The notes under the pieces: model-generated
Told to the model about the DNA's origin: nothing
The model's database searches: none
Seen by the model: the letters and a program-made list of their open reading frames with translations, nothing else
Program-made: the position numbers and the translations under genes
Part shown: piece after piece, positions 25,612 to 34,417 of the stretch
Position numbering within the stretch: the stretch's first letter is position 1
Layout: every line of letters begins with the position of its first letter
From: an uncultured Bacteroidota bacterium
Lineage (GTDB): Bacteria; Bacteroidota; Bacteroidia; Bacteroidales; F082
Direction: 5' to 3'
Assembly: GCA_913009685.1 (NCBI GenBank)
Contig: CAJVXP010000007.1
Coordinates: 1-64,000, forward strand
Length of the DNA: 64,000 nt

Positions 25612-26655
25612 CTATTCTATTTTCCATGTATTCCCGCTGGTGAGCAGGTCATCAACATTTTTATACGGGGAAACTTCTTTTTCATGTTCAACCGAATTCC
25701 AAATGGCATCTTCCAGCGTTTCGGCTTTCACCGAGCGGATAACGCCGAGGGCTGCCGGAAGTTCCGGAGGCGCCATGCTGGCCAGCATCATGTGGATGCC
25801 GGAATCTTCGGTAGTAGGATCGTGAACAAGAATATCATCTTCGGTGATGCCGTTTTCGCCGAGGACAACTGCTTTCAACCGGGTTCCTTCAAGAATAATT
25901 CCTTTGTTTTTCTCTTTTCCAAAAAGCATGGGCTTACCGGTTTCCAGAATTAACTGGTTATCGTTTTTGGTGTCTCTTCCTGTAATCAGTGCATGAATAT
26001 TATTGTTAAAAATGACACAGTTTTGCAGAATTTCGACAATGGAAGTGCCGTGATGCAAAGCAGCTTCGAGGAAGACCTGTTGCATCAGTTTGGGGTTGGT
26101 ATCTACTACCCTGGCAAAGAATTTTCCGCGGGCACCTATCACCAGTTCTCCCGGATTGAAAGGCGTTTCAAAAGATCCCTGCGGAGAGGTTTTGGTTTTT
26201 TGTCCTTTGGGAGTAGTGGGTGAATACTGTCCTTTGGTTAATCCGTAGATTTCATTGTTAAACATCAAATAGTTGATGTCGGGATTCCGCCGGGCAACGT
26301 GAATGAAATGGTTCCCGCCAATAGCCATAGAGTCGCCATCACCACTAATCATCCAAACACTCAGTTTGGGGTTGGTGAGTTTGATGCCCATAGCGAGGGC
26401 TGCGGCACGTCCGTGAATTCCATGAATTCCATAAGTATTCATGTAATAAGGAAACCGTGAGGAGCATCCGATACCGGAAACAACGACAAAATCTTCCTTT
26501 TTATAACCCATTTTCTGTCCCACCAAAGGGAAAACATTTTCCACTGACTTTAAAATGGCATGGTCGCCACAACCCGGGCACCATTTTACCATTTGATCGC
26601 TTTTAAAATCTATTTTAGTAAGCTGTATTTCCTGAGGTTCTATTTTTTGTTCCAT
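25612..26655 (-). CDS. korB: 2-oxoacid:ferredoxin oxidoreductase, beta subunit
   Basis: 347 residues. Thiamine-diphosphate subunit of an enzyme that oxidatively decarboxylates a 2-oxoacid, most likely 2-oxoglutarate, to the acyl-CoA while reducing ferredoxin. Motifs: WCPGCGDHAIL (C26/C29), VSGIGCSSR, HGRAAALAMG, and the ThDP/Mg site SGDGDSMAIGG...MFNNEIYGLTKGQ. It follows korA by 3 bp in the same minus-strand operon. The pairing with a fused gamma-alpha subunit is typical of KorAB in Bacteroidota. The exact 2-oxoacid is inferred. Confidence 0.9.
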   Translation of the reverse strand: MEQKIEPQEIQLTKIDFKSDQMVKWCPGCGDHAILKSVENVFPLVGQKMGYKKEDFVVVSGIGCSSRFPYYMNTYGIHGIHGRAAALAMGIKLTNPKLSVWMISGDGDSMAIGGNHFIHVARRNPDINYLMFNNEIYGLTKGQYSPTTPKGQKTKTSPQGSFETPFNPGELVIGARGKFFARVVDTNPKLMQQVFLEAALHHGTSIVEILQNCVIFNNNIHALITGRDTKNDNQLILETGKPMLFGKEKNKGIILEGTRLKAVVLGENGITEDDILVHDPTTEDSGIHMMLASMAPPELPAALGVIRSVKAETLEDAIWNSVEHEKEVSPYKNVDDLLTSGNTWKIE

Positions 26656-26658
26656 GAT

Positions 26659-28506
26659 TTATTCGTTTAAAAGCGTGTCAAATTTTGTTTTCAATTCAGA
26701 CACCATGAAGGGTAATCCCTGAACTTTGTTGTATTGCTCATATTTAAATTCAGGATGTGTCATCCGCAGGTAATTGACGAACTGCCCCATATTATTTTCA
26801 CAAACGATAATTTTCTTAAATCCGGAAAATACTTCATGAACGTTTTTGGGCAATGGCATGATGTATTTAAACTGCGTCATACTAATGGATTTTCCTTCTG
26901 CTCTCATCTCTTCTACCGCTGTCAGGAGTACGCCGTAAGTGCTGCCCCATCCTACAACCAGCAAGTCGCTTTCAGCATCGCCTTCAACTTCTAATTCGGG
27001 AATATAATTGACAACCATGTCCACTTTAGCCTGACGCAGGTCGGTCATTTTTTGGTGATTCACGGGATCGTGCGATACGTTACCGGTAACATCCTCTTTT
27101 TCCAGGCCGCCCAATCTGTGGCGTAAACCGGGAGTTCCGGCGATGGCCCATTTGCGGGCAAGTGTCTTCGGGTCTCTTTTATAAGGTTTATAATCAGGGT
27201 CGTCAGCTTTGGCAATGGGAGGATTGATATCAGGTAAATCAGCCACTTTCGGTATCCTGAAAACTTCTGAACCATTACCAATAGAACCATCTGTAAGTAA
27301 AATTACCGGAGTCATATGCTCCATGGCCAGTTTGGCAGCTTCATAGGCAGCATAAAAAGCATCGGCAGCACCGGTAGCAGCCATGACAATACACGGGGCT
27401 TCGCCGTTACGGCCAAAAAGTGCCTGCATCAAATCCGATTGCTCAGATTTGGTAGGTAAACCGGTGGAAGGACCGCCACGCTGAACATTAACAACAACCA
27501 TGGGAAGTTCGGTCATTACCGCCAATCCTATTGCTTCACTTTTCAGCGATAAACCAGGGCCTGAGGTAGTAGTAACCGCCATAGCTCCGGCAAAGCTTGC
27601 CCCGATAGTGGAAACAACACCGGCAATCTCATCTTCGGCTTGTTGAGTGATACAGGTAAACTGTTTGTGTTTGGCTAACTCCTGCAAAATATCGGTTGCG
27701 GGAGTTATAGGATAAGAACCGAGGTATATTTTTCGCCCGGAACGCTCGGAAGCTGCCAGCAATCCCCAGGCAGTGGCCAGGTTTCCGGTAACATTACGAT
27801 AATGTCCCTTGTTTAGACTTGCTTTCTCAATCCGGTAAGTGTTGCTAAAAACCTCCAGTGTTTCTGCATAGTTATAACCCGCTTCTAACACCCTCTTATT
27901 GGCTTCAACAACCAGTGGGTTTTTCTTAAACTTGTTTTCAAAGAAAGTAAATGTGTTGGTGAAATCCCTGTTAAATAAATAATAGATAATTCCCAGGGCA
28001 AACATGTTTTTTGACTTTAAAACGGATTTATTGTCCAAGTCTAAGTCCTTGACAGCCTCTTTGGTAAGCATGCTTAAAGGCGCCTGAACCACGAGATGTC
28101 CTGTTAAAGAATTATCCTCAAGCGGATTGGTGTCAAAGCCGGCTTTTTCAAGATTTTTCCCCGTAAATTCATCGTTATTCAAAATAATGATGGCATCTTT
28201 TTTCACCCACCTCATGTTAGCTTTCAGTGAAGCCGGGTTCATGGCTACCAACACATCAGCCAGGTCTCCGGTGGTATGAATGTTCTTATGCCCAAAATGA
28301 ATCTGAAATCCGGAAACACCGGAAACCGTTCCCTGAGGGGCCCTGATTTCGGAGGGATAGTCCGGAAAAGTGGCAAAATCGTTGCCTGCAAAGGCAGTTG
28401 AATCAGAGAACAGACTTCCGGTAAGTTGCATGCCATCACCTGAGTCACCGGCAAACCTTACAACGGCCTCTTCTATTTCAACTATTTTATCTTTTTTCGC
28501 TGTCAT
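26659..28506 (-). CDS. korA: 2-oxoacid:ferredoxin oxidoreductase, fused gamma-alpha subunit
   Basis: 615 residues. The first 190 or so are the gamma domain (VRFAGDSGDGMQLTGSLFS; DYPSEIRAPQGT), the rest the alpha (pyrimidine-binding) domain with GSYPITPATDILQELA, TTTSGPGLSLKSEAIGLA, NVQRGGPSTGLPTKSEQSDLM and a C-terminal part ending with VCENNMGQFVNYLRM. With KorB it forms the full catalytic unit. The ferredoxin gene at 29088, on the other strand beyond a repeat element, could be its electron acceptor. Confidence 0.92.
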   Translation of the reverse strand: MTAKKDKIVEIEEAVVRFAGDSGDGMQLTGSLFSDSTAFAGNDFATFPDYPSEIRAPQGTVSGVSGFQIHFGHKNIHTTGDLADVLVAMNPASLKANMRWVKKDAIIILNNDEFTGKNLEKAGFDTNPLEDNSLTGHLVVQAPLSMLTKEAVKDLDLDNKSVLKSKNMFALGIIYYLFNRDFTNTFTFFENKFKKNPLVVEANKRVLEAGYNYAETLEVFSNTYRIEKASLNKGHYRNVTGNLATAWGLLAASERSGRKIYLGSYPITPATDILQELAKHKQFTCITQQAEDEIAGVVSTIGASFAGAMAVTTTSGPGLSLKSEAIGLAVMTELPMVVVNVQRGGPSTGLPTKSEQSDLMQALFGRNGEAPCIVMAATGAADAFYAAYEAAKLAMEHMTPVILLTDGSIGNGSEVFRIPKVADLPDINPPIAKADDPDYKPYKRDPKTLARKWAIAGTPGLRHRLGGLEKEDVTGNVSHDPVNHQKMTDLRQAKVDMVVNYIPELEVEGDAESDLLVVGWGSTYGVLLTAVEEMRAEGKSISMTQFKYIMPLPKNVHEVFSGFKKIIVCENNMGQFVNYLRMTHPEFKYEQYNKVQGLPFMVSELKTKFDTLLNE

Positions 28507-28530
28507 AAAAATACTTTTTATTAATCAGGG

Positions 28531-28538
28531 CAAAATTA
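28531..28538 (-). promoter_or_regulatory. -7 box TAATTTTG of korAB
   Basis: Exact -7 match on the minus strand, 24 nt before the korA ATG. No -33 TTTG at 17-23 bp. Confidence 0.45.
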
Positions 28539-28725
28539 AATCAATTATTTTCCCGGCCATCATACAAATCAGTTTTTTTTAAAACGTTTGATGTTTTAAT
28601 ATGTAACCATGCAGTATCCATGTAAATAACTGAAAAACAGAGAAATGTGCTCGATTATTGTGATAATAAAACAGCTGAGCGGTCTAAATTATAAAGAGTC
28701 TAAATTCAAAAGAGCTCCCTTTAGC

Positions 28726-28990
28726 TTAAGGGGACTTCTAATAATTCCTTATCTTTCAGGAAACAAATGTGATGAACAATACCAATTATGATTCTAAATT
28801 GCCGTAGCTATTGAGAAAAATTTTAACGCTGTCAGATTGTTTATCACATTTGTTCCCGTAGGGTTTTCAGAGTTTTTCATATACTTCTTCAAATTTTCTT
28901 GCATTATCCCGATAGTTCATCAAAAATTTTCATCGTCTATAAAAAACTCTGAAAATCTTGATGCGAAGTAATTATTAGAAGTCCCCTTAA
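28726..28990. mobile_element. MITE-like element, family A, short copy
   Basis: 265 bp running from TTAAGGGGACTT to AAGTCCCCTTAA. Terminal inverted repeats AAGGGGACTTCTAATAATT enclose two internal inverted repeats. Arm 1: 28759-28780 pairs with 28836-28857 at 20 of 22 positions. Arm 2: CAGAGTTTTTCATATAC (28868-28884) pairs with 28935-28951 at 15 of 17. The whole could fold into a cloverleaf-like structure. It has no transposase and lies between the korAB and ferredoxin promoters. Confidence 0.9.
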
Positions 28991-29052
28991 TTTAGATTTT
29001 CTAAAAATTGATTTTTCTTTGGGGTTGCTGTCTTTTGTATAATCATTCGTCC

Positions 29053-29060
29053 TATATTTG
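29053..29060 (+). promoter_or_regulatory. -7 box TATATTTG of the ferredoxin gene
   Basis: TATATTTG lies 27 nt before the ferredoxin ATG and 62 bp after the family-A element, so the insertion did not separate box and gene. Confidence 0.55.
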
Positions 29061-29087
29061 CCGCGTTAATTTTAAAATTATTGAGTT

Positions 29088-29258
29088 ATGGCATACAAAA
29101 TTGAACCTGATCTGTGTACCGCTTGTGGAAGCTGTATTGATGAATGTCCTGTTGAGGCAATTTCCGAAGGTGATGTTTATGTAATTGATCCTGATTTGTG
29201 CACCGATTGTGGTGCCTGTGCTGATGTTTGTCCTGTTGAGGCCATTCATCCGGAATAA
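29088..29258 (+). CDS. 2[4Fe-4S] ferredoxin
   Basis: A 56-residue electron carrier starting MAYKIEPDLCTACGSC. Two CxxCxxCxxxCP motifs are present: C10-C13-C16-C20-P21 and C38-C41-C44-C48-P49, each followed by VEAI, the standard internal duplication of clostridial-type ferredoxins. It is strongly acidic. It has its own -7 box and its own terminator, so it is expressed alone. Its nearness to korAB suggests, but does not prove, that it accepts their electrons. Confidence 0.96.
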   Translation: MAYKIEPDLCTACGSCIDECPVEAISEGDVYVIDPDLCTDCGACADVCPVEAIHPE

Positions 29259-29274
29259 GAAAAACAGAAAATTT

Positions 29275-29306
29275 AAAAAAACCCCGCCTCTTGGACGGGG
29301 TTTTTT
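29275..29306 (+). terminator. terminator after ferredoxin
   Basis: AAAAAACCCCG-type arm ending at 29286 pairs with CGGGGTTTTTT (29296-29306). It is GC-rich at the core with a T6 tail, 17 nt after the stop. It may also serve the convergent serine hydrolase gene. Confidence 0.88.
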
Positions 29307-29398
29307 GTTGTGTGGAATTTTATTTTGACCTTTTGTGGTAATTGTCCCCAACGACATCATAGAATCACAGCCGCCAGATCTCCGGAACGAATTCAATT

Positions 29399-30733
29399 TT
29401 AATGAAAAGCATCCAAAATCCGTGTCAGAAACTTATTGTAATTAAATTCGCCATGATCATTTAGTCCCATACGGACTACGACCAAATCTTTGGACGGAAT
29501 GATATAGACCCGCTGGCCGTGAAAACCGTCGCAGTAGTAAATACCGGGATATCCTTTAATTTCATGGGTTCCTTTGTTTAACCAGAATTGTGCGCCATAC
29601 TTATCATGCGATTTGCGTGCCGGCGTGGTGGAATATTTTACCCAGCCTTTCGGCAAAATTCGTTTTCCCTGCCATATACCATCTTCGAGATAAAACAATC
29701 CGAAACGTGCCCAGTCGCGGGGCGTGGCAAAAGTGTAAGACGATCCCACAAAATTGCCACTGGCATCGGTTTCGAGTACAGCCGAGCGTGTACCGATTTT
29801 ATTAAACAATGCTTTCCGCGGGAAGTTCCAGTATTGTTGGTTGTTGCCAATGGTCCGGCGGATAATTTCGGAAACAATATTCGTATTTCCCGAAGAGTAA
29901 TACCACACCGAGTCGGGCGGGAAGATGGCCGGTTTGCTCATGGCATAGGCCGCCATGTTGCCTTTTTGGTAAAGCATAATGGTAACATCGGATATATCGC
30001 CATAATTTTCATCCCACTGCAAACCACTGCTTTGGTGCAAAAGGTCGGTAAGCCGGATGTTTTTGCGGTTATCGTTTTGCCATTCTTTGAGCGGAACCGG
30101 AGCGGTTACATCTAATTTCTCTTCTTTCACTAAGATGCCGATGAGTGCGCTGGTGATGCTTTTGCTCATCGACCAACCGAGAATGCGGGTGTTTTTATCA
30201 AAACCCGGAGCGTATTTTTCGCGCATAAAAAGTGTGTCGTAAGCCACAACCACGGCACGGGTATTTCCCGGATTAAAAGCCGAGTCGATGGCTGCCTGTA
30301 GCTTTTTTATGTCAACGTTCGGCGGAATGGTATCGCGCATTTTATCGCCCATGGGCCAGTAAATGTTTTCGGGGTTTTTCGGCAGAACTTCTTCGGTCAT
30401 TTTTTGTTTTTTCACCTTATCAATATCGGCATCAGCCAAAAGGGTACATCCCAGCCCCTGGCGGTAAATGGCAATTTGTTTGGCCATACCGAGAAAAGTT
30501 CCGGTAACGGTTTTGTTTTTGTAATCGATAACATTGTGCGATAAGCCAACCGGGAAAAAGCTTAAATCGTGTTTTTCGATGTCTTGTTTTGTCCGATGGG
30601 TGAGGAAAGTCCACGAAGCCAAATCTTTGGCTGCATAGCCGGTGAAAATAGGCGCCCGTTCAAAGAAATAGTTTGCTCCATAAGCAATGGCGGCCACGAG
30701 AATAATGATAATAAGGTATTTAATCCTTTTCAT
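29399..30733 (-). CDS. serine hydrolase, class C beta-lactamase/esterase family
   Basis: 444 residues with an N-terminal signal anchor (IKYLIIIILVAAIAYGANYF), so periplasmic. The catalytic SxxK is SMSK (S188, K191), the Tyr motif is YYSSGNTN, and FHGQRV near the C-terminus replaces the KTG box. The layout resembles NylB-like (6-aminohexanoate dimer hydrolase) and EstB-type enzymes rather than true beta-lactamases. The substrate is unknown. A TATATTTG box lies 22 nt upstream; the gene is divergent from nadB. Confidence 0.88.
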   Translation of the reverse strand: MKRIKYLIIIILVAAIAYGANYFFERAPIFTGYAAKDLASWTFLTHRTKQDIEKHDLSFFPVGLSHNVIDYKNKTVTGTFLGMAKQIAIYRQGLGCTLLADADIDKVKKQKMTEEVLPKNPENIYWPMGDKMRDTIPPNVDIKKLQAAIDSAFNPGNTRAVVVAYDTLFMREKYAPGFDKNTRILGWSMSKSITSALIGILVKEEKLDVTAPVPLKEWQNDNRKNIRLTDLLHQSSGLQWDENYGDISDVTIMLYQKGNMAAYAMSKPAIFPPDSVWYYSSGNTNIVSEIIRRTIGNNQQYWNFPRKALFNKIGTRSAVLETDASGNFVGSSYTFATPRDWARFGLFYLEDGIWQGKRILPKGWVKYSTTPARKSHDKYGAQFWLNKGTHEIKGYPGIYYCDGFHGQRVYIIPSKDLVVVRMGLNDHGEFNYNKFLTRILDAFH

Positions 30734-30755
30734 AGTGCTGATGTTTAGTGATTTT

Positions 30756-30763
30756 CAAATATA
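30756..30763 (-). promoter_or_regulatory. -7 box TATATTTG of the serine hydrolase gene
   Basis: Exact consensus on the minus strand, 22 nt before the ATG at 30733. Confidence 0.5.
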
Positions 30764-30848
30764 GAAAATAATCAGAACTTTACACTTCCTGAAAATAAAA
30801 TTCTCATGTTAATATTTCACAGGCGTCTTTTACACTCTTGTTTTGCTT

Positions 30849-30856
30849 TACCTTTG
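30849..30856 (+). promoter_or_regulatory. -7 box TACCTTTG of nadB
   Basis: Exact consensus, 17 nt before the nadB ATG at 30874. It falls inside the upstream open frame and so supports the later start. Confidence 0.5.
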
Positions 30857-30873
30857 CGAAAAATATTCAATCC

Positions 30874-32445
30874 ATGAAGCGTAAAATTGATTTTTTAGTT
30901 ATTGGTTCCGGAAGTGCAGGGCTTATCTTTGCCTTGAAAGTGGCTGCACACGGAAAAGTAATCATCTTATCCAAGTCGAACATGGAAGATACGGCCACAT
31001 CCTATGCCCAGGGGGGGATAGCTGCTGTTACCTATTCGCCTGATAATTATGAAAAACATATTGAAGATACCCTTAAGGCCGGAGCAGGCATTAACGACAA
31101 GGAAATTGTCCGTATTACCATTACCGAATCCACTGAACGGGTGAAAGAGCTTATCGAATGGGGAACCCATTTTGACAAGGAGGAGTCGGGGAAGTATGCA
31201 CTGGCACGTGAGGGCGGACATTCTGAATTCAGAATTCTCCATCACAAAGATAACACGGGATTTGAGATTCAGCGTGCACTCAGCGAAAAGGTAAAAGCAC
31301 ATCCGAACATTGAGGTGTTTGAAAACTATTTTGCTATCGACCTGATTACCCAGCACCATTTCAACGAGGTGGTAAACCGTTACAGAAAAGATATACGGTG
31401 CTTTGGTGCCTATGCTATGAACGAAAAGACAGGCAAAGTAGAGACATTTCTTGCTAAGGTAACGGTGATAGCTACCGGTGGTTTGGGAAATATTTATCAG
31501 ACCACTACCAACCCTTTGTTTGCCACTGGCGATGGCATAGCCATGGCTTACCGCGCCAAAGCGCATCTCGAAAATCTGGAGTTTGTTCAGTTTCATCCCA
31601 CCTCGTTATATAATCCGGGTGAAAAACCTTCTTTTTTGATTACCGAGGCTTTGCGTGGTTCGGGTGCCATCTTAAAGACAAAAAAAGGAAATGTATTTAT
31701 GAAGAAATATCACGAACTGGGATCATTGGCCCCGCGGGATATTGTTGCACGTGCTATCGACAACGAGATGAAACTTTCCGGGGACGATTTTGTGTTTCTG
31801 GATGCCCGTCATATCAGTAAAAATGAAATCTTAAATCATTTTCCAACCATTTATGCTAAATGTCTGAGCATTGGTATTGACATTACCAAAGACATGATTC
31901 CCGTGGTGCCGGCAGCGCATTATTCCTGCGGTGGGGTTAATTCAGATAAAGATGGGAGAACGACTATCGAAAATCTGTATGCTGTAGGTGAAGTGGCCCG
32001 TACCGGGCTTCACGGCGCTAACAGGCTTGCCTCCAACTCTTTGCTTGAGTCGGCAGTCTTTTCTCACAGGGCGGCTATGCATGCTATTGGTGGTTTTCGG
32101 CAGATAGATTTTCGCGAGAATGTTCCCGATTGGGATGCCGAAGGCAGGGTGATGAATGAAGAGATGATTCTGATTACCCAATCGAAAAAGGAGCTTCAGG
32201 CTATTATGAGCAGCTATGTGGGCATTGTCCGCTCAAACCTGCGCCTGAAACGGGCTTTTGACCGGCTGGAAATTTTATATAAAGAGACGGAAGATTTGTA
32301 TGATAAATCAATTCTTTCAAAAGATATTTGTGAACTGCGCAACATGATCAACGTGGCTTATCTGGTGATAAAAATGGCCATGAACCGCAAAGAGAGCGTG
32401 GGGTTGCACTATTCCATTGATTATCCCGAAAAAAAGGAAAACTGA
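30874..32445 (+). CDS. nadB: L-aspartate oxidase
   Basis: FAD enzyme that makes iminoaspartate for quinolinate and NAD synthesis. 523 residues: FLVIGSGSAGLIFALK (FAD), SYAQGGIAAV, the catalytic region AREGGHSEFRILHHKD, FVQFHPTSLY, APRDIVARAID, and PAAHYSCGGV...GEVARTGLHGANRLASNSLLE; the C-terminal helical domain is intact. These motifs separate it from fumarate reductase. nadA and nadC are not in the window. The gamma-carbonic anhydrase gene starts 1 nt after the stop, so the two are probably cotranslated. Confidence 0.95.
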   Translation: MKRKIDFLVIGSGSAGLIFALKVAAHGKVIILSKSNMEDTATSYAQGGIAAVTYSPDNYEKHIEDTLKAGAGINDKEIVRITITESTERVKELIEWGTHFDKEESGKYALAREGGHSEFRILHHKDNTGFEIQRALSEKVKAHPNIEVFENYFAIDLITQHHFNEVVNRYRKDIRCFGAYAMNEKTGKVETFLAKVTVIATGGLGNIYQTTTNPLFATGDGIAMAYRAKAHLENLEFVQFHPTSLYNPGEKPSFLITEALRGSGAILKTKKGNVFMKKYHELGSLAPRDIVARAIDNEMKLSGDDFVFLDARHISKNEILNHFPTIYAKCLSIGIDITKDMIPVVPAAHYSCGGVNSDKDGRTTIENLYAVGEVARTGLHGANRLASNSLLESAVFSHRAAMHAIGGFRQIDFRENVPDWDAEGRVMNEEMILITQSKKELQAIMSSYVGIVRSNLRLKRAFDRLEILYKETEDLYDKSILSKDICELRNMINVAYLVIKMAMNRKESVGLHYSIDYPEKKEN

Positions 32446-32446
32446 T

Positions 32447-33086
<640 letters not shown>

Positions 33087-33094
33087 GAAGACAT

Positions 33095-33129
33095 AAAAAA
33101 AACCTGCTGTTGTTCAGCAGGTTTTTTTT
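33095..33129. terminator. bidirectional terminator between carbonic anhydrase and skp genes
   Basis: A8CCTGCTG (33095-33109) and CAGCAGGT8 (33115-33129) form a perfect 15-bp stem with loop TTGTT. It serves nadB-gamma-CA on the plus strand and the skp operon on the minus strand. Confidence 0.93.
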
Positions 33130-33155
33130 ATGAGAAGTTTTCTCAGTTTAGCATC

Positions 33156-33674
33156 TTACTTCAAATGTAATTTCTTTTTCACCAACGGAGTAATATCGTT
33201 CTCTTTGGCATAATAAAGAACAACTCCCTGCGAAACGTCAAGAATATAGGTATAATGATATTCTTTTCCAACTGCATCGATAGCTGCTTTCACTTTAGAG
33301 ATGATGGGCTGGAACAGTTCCTGTTGTTTTTTCTGAACATCCTTGTCAGCAGAGGCCTGGAAAGCCTGGATACGCTGTTGGAGGTCAGAAATTTCTTTTT
33401 CTTTGGTTTGCCTGATTAAATCGGACATAGTGCCGACGTTGCTTTGGTAGTCACGAACTTTACTTTGGTATTCTTGTGCCATAGATTGCATTTGCTTTTG
33501 CAATCCGGTAGCATAAGCTTTAACCTGAGCCTGGGCAGAGTCGGCTTCCGGCATCGTGCTCATAAGTTTGTTAGAATTAATATAGCCGATTTTTAATGTG
33601 CTTTGGGCAAAGCCAAATCCGGAGATAAAAAGAGCGACTGCTAAAAGTAAAAATCCTTTCTTAATTGTTTTCAT
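33156..33674 (-). CDS. OmpH/Skp-family periplasmic chaperone (copy 1)
   Basis: 172 residues with a signal peptide (ends FGFAQ), a short N-terminal strand (LKIGYINSNKLMSTMPE) and a long coiled-coil hairpin (about 50-125, rich in Gln/Lys/Glu), then a C-terminal strand region with YTYILDVSQGVVLYY. This is the Skp fold, which holds unfolded outer-membrane proteins on their way to BamA. Last gene of the bamA cluster; 131 bp separate it from the second skp copy. Confidence 0.9.
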   Translation of the reverse strand: MKTIKKGFLLLAVALFISGFGFAQSTLKIGYINSNKLMSTMPEADSAQAQVKAYATGLQKQMQSMAQEYQSKVRDYQSNVGTMSDLIRQTKEKEISDLQQRIQAFQASADKDVQKKQQELFQPIISKVKAAIDAVGKEYHYTYILDVSQGVVLYYAKENDITPLVKKKLHLK

Positions 33675-33805
33675 TGAATGAATATTGTGATGAGTAAATA
33701 TTTAACTTAAATGTTGAGGGGCAAATGTAAAAAATTTTAGGCAACGCAGGTCATAAAATTCGTTAAATGCAAAAATAATTCTAAGGTATATCTTTTTGCG
33801 TTTGA

Positions 33806-34369
33806 TTATTTACGTGTTCCGGGGCTGCTAGTTTGCATAACTTTACCCAATTCGTCAAGTACGGCATCGCTAATATCATATTTTGGGTTGCCGTATAAAA
33901 GGGTAGGGCTTCCTGCTTTGTCAAAGACGAGAGCAATATGTTCGGTTGTTGCAATGGTTTCGATAGCATTGTAAACTTTTTCCTGAATGGGTTTTATCAA
34001 TTCTTCCCGTTTTTTAAATAATTCGCCCCCCGGGCCGAAATATTTCTTCTGAAGTGCTTTTACTTCATTGTCTTTTTCTACAATTTCATCTTCCCGTTTC
34101 TTTTTCACATCCGCAGGTAGTAAAACAGCTTCCGCCTGATATTTTTTATACATTACACTAACTTCTTTGTGCTTTTCGGTAATTTCTTTTTGCCATTTCT
34201 CCGACAGGCTGTTTAAAACATCTTGGGCATCCGTGTATTCCGGAATATTGTTTAGGATGTACTGTGTATTTACAAAAGCATTTTTCTGTGCATGAAGCTG
34301 TGGGATAAAAGCCATCATAAGCAGTGTGAAAAGAGCTACCGGAAGGATTTGGGATTTTGTCTTTTTCAT
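33806..34369 (-). CDS. OmpH/Skp-family periplasmic chaperone (copy 2)
   Basis: 187 residues: signal peptide ending LHAQ, FVNTQYILNNIPEYTDAQ, a long charged coiled coil (about 50-125, KWQKEITEKHKEVSVMYKK...), and ALVFDKAGSPTLLYGNPKYDIS. It lies 48 bp downstream of bamA. The paralog at 33156 has the same layout but low sequence identity, so the duplication is old. Two tandem skp genes after bamA is a recurrent Bacteroidota arrangement. Confidence 0.9.
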   Translation of the reverse strand: MKKTKSQILPVALFTLLMMAFIPQLHAQKNAFVNTQYILNNIPEYTDAQDVLNSLSEKWQKEITEKHKEVSVMYKKYQAEAVLLPADVKKKREDEIVEKDNEVKALQKKYFGPGGELFKKREELIKPIQEKVYNAIETIATTEHIALVFDKAGSPTLLYGNPKYDISDAVLDELGKVMQTSSPGTRK

Positions 34370-34417
34370 AATGCAATAATTTTATTTTTAATAAAAAACC
34401 ACAATAAGCTGCCAAAA

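Noticed and set aside
29052-29396. 114-residue minus-strand ORF opposite the ferredoxin gene
   Set aside because: Cys/Thr/Asn-rich shadow of the ferredoxin gene and its terminator; the plus-strand ferredoxin has two perfect cluster motifs.
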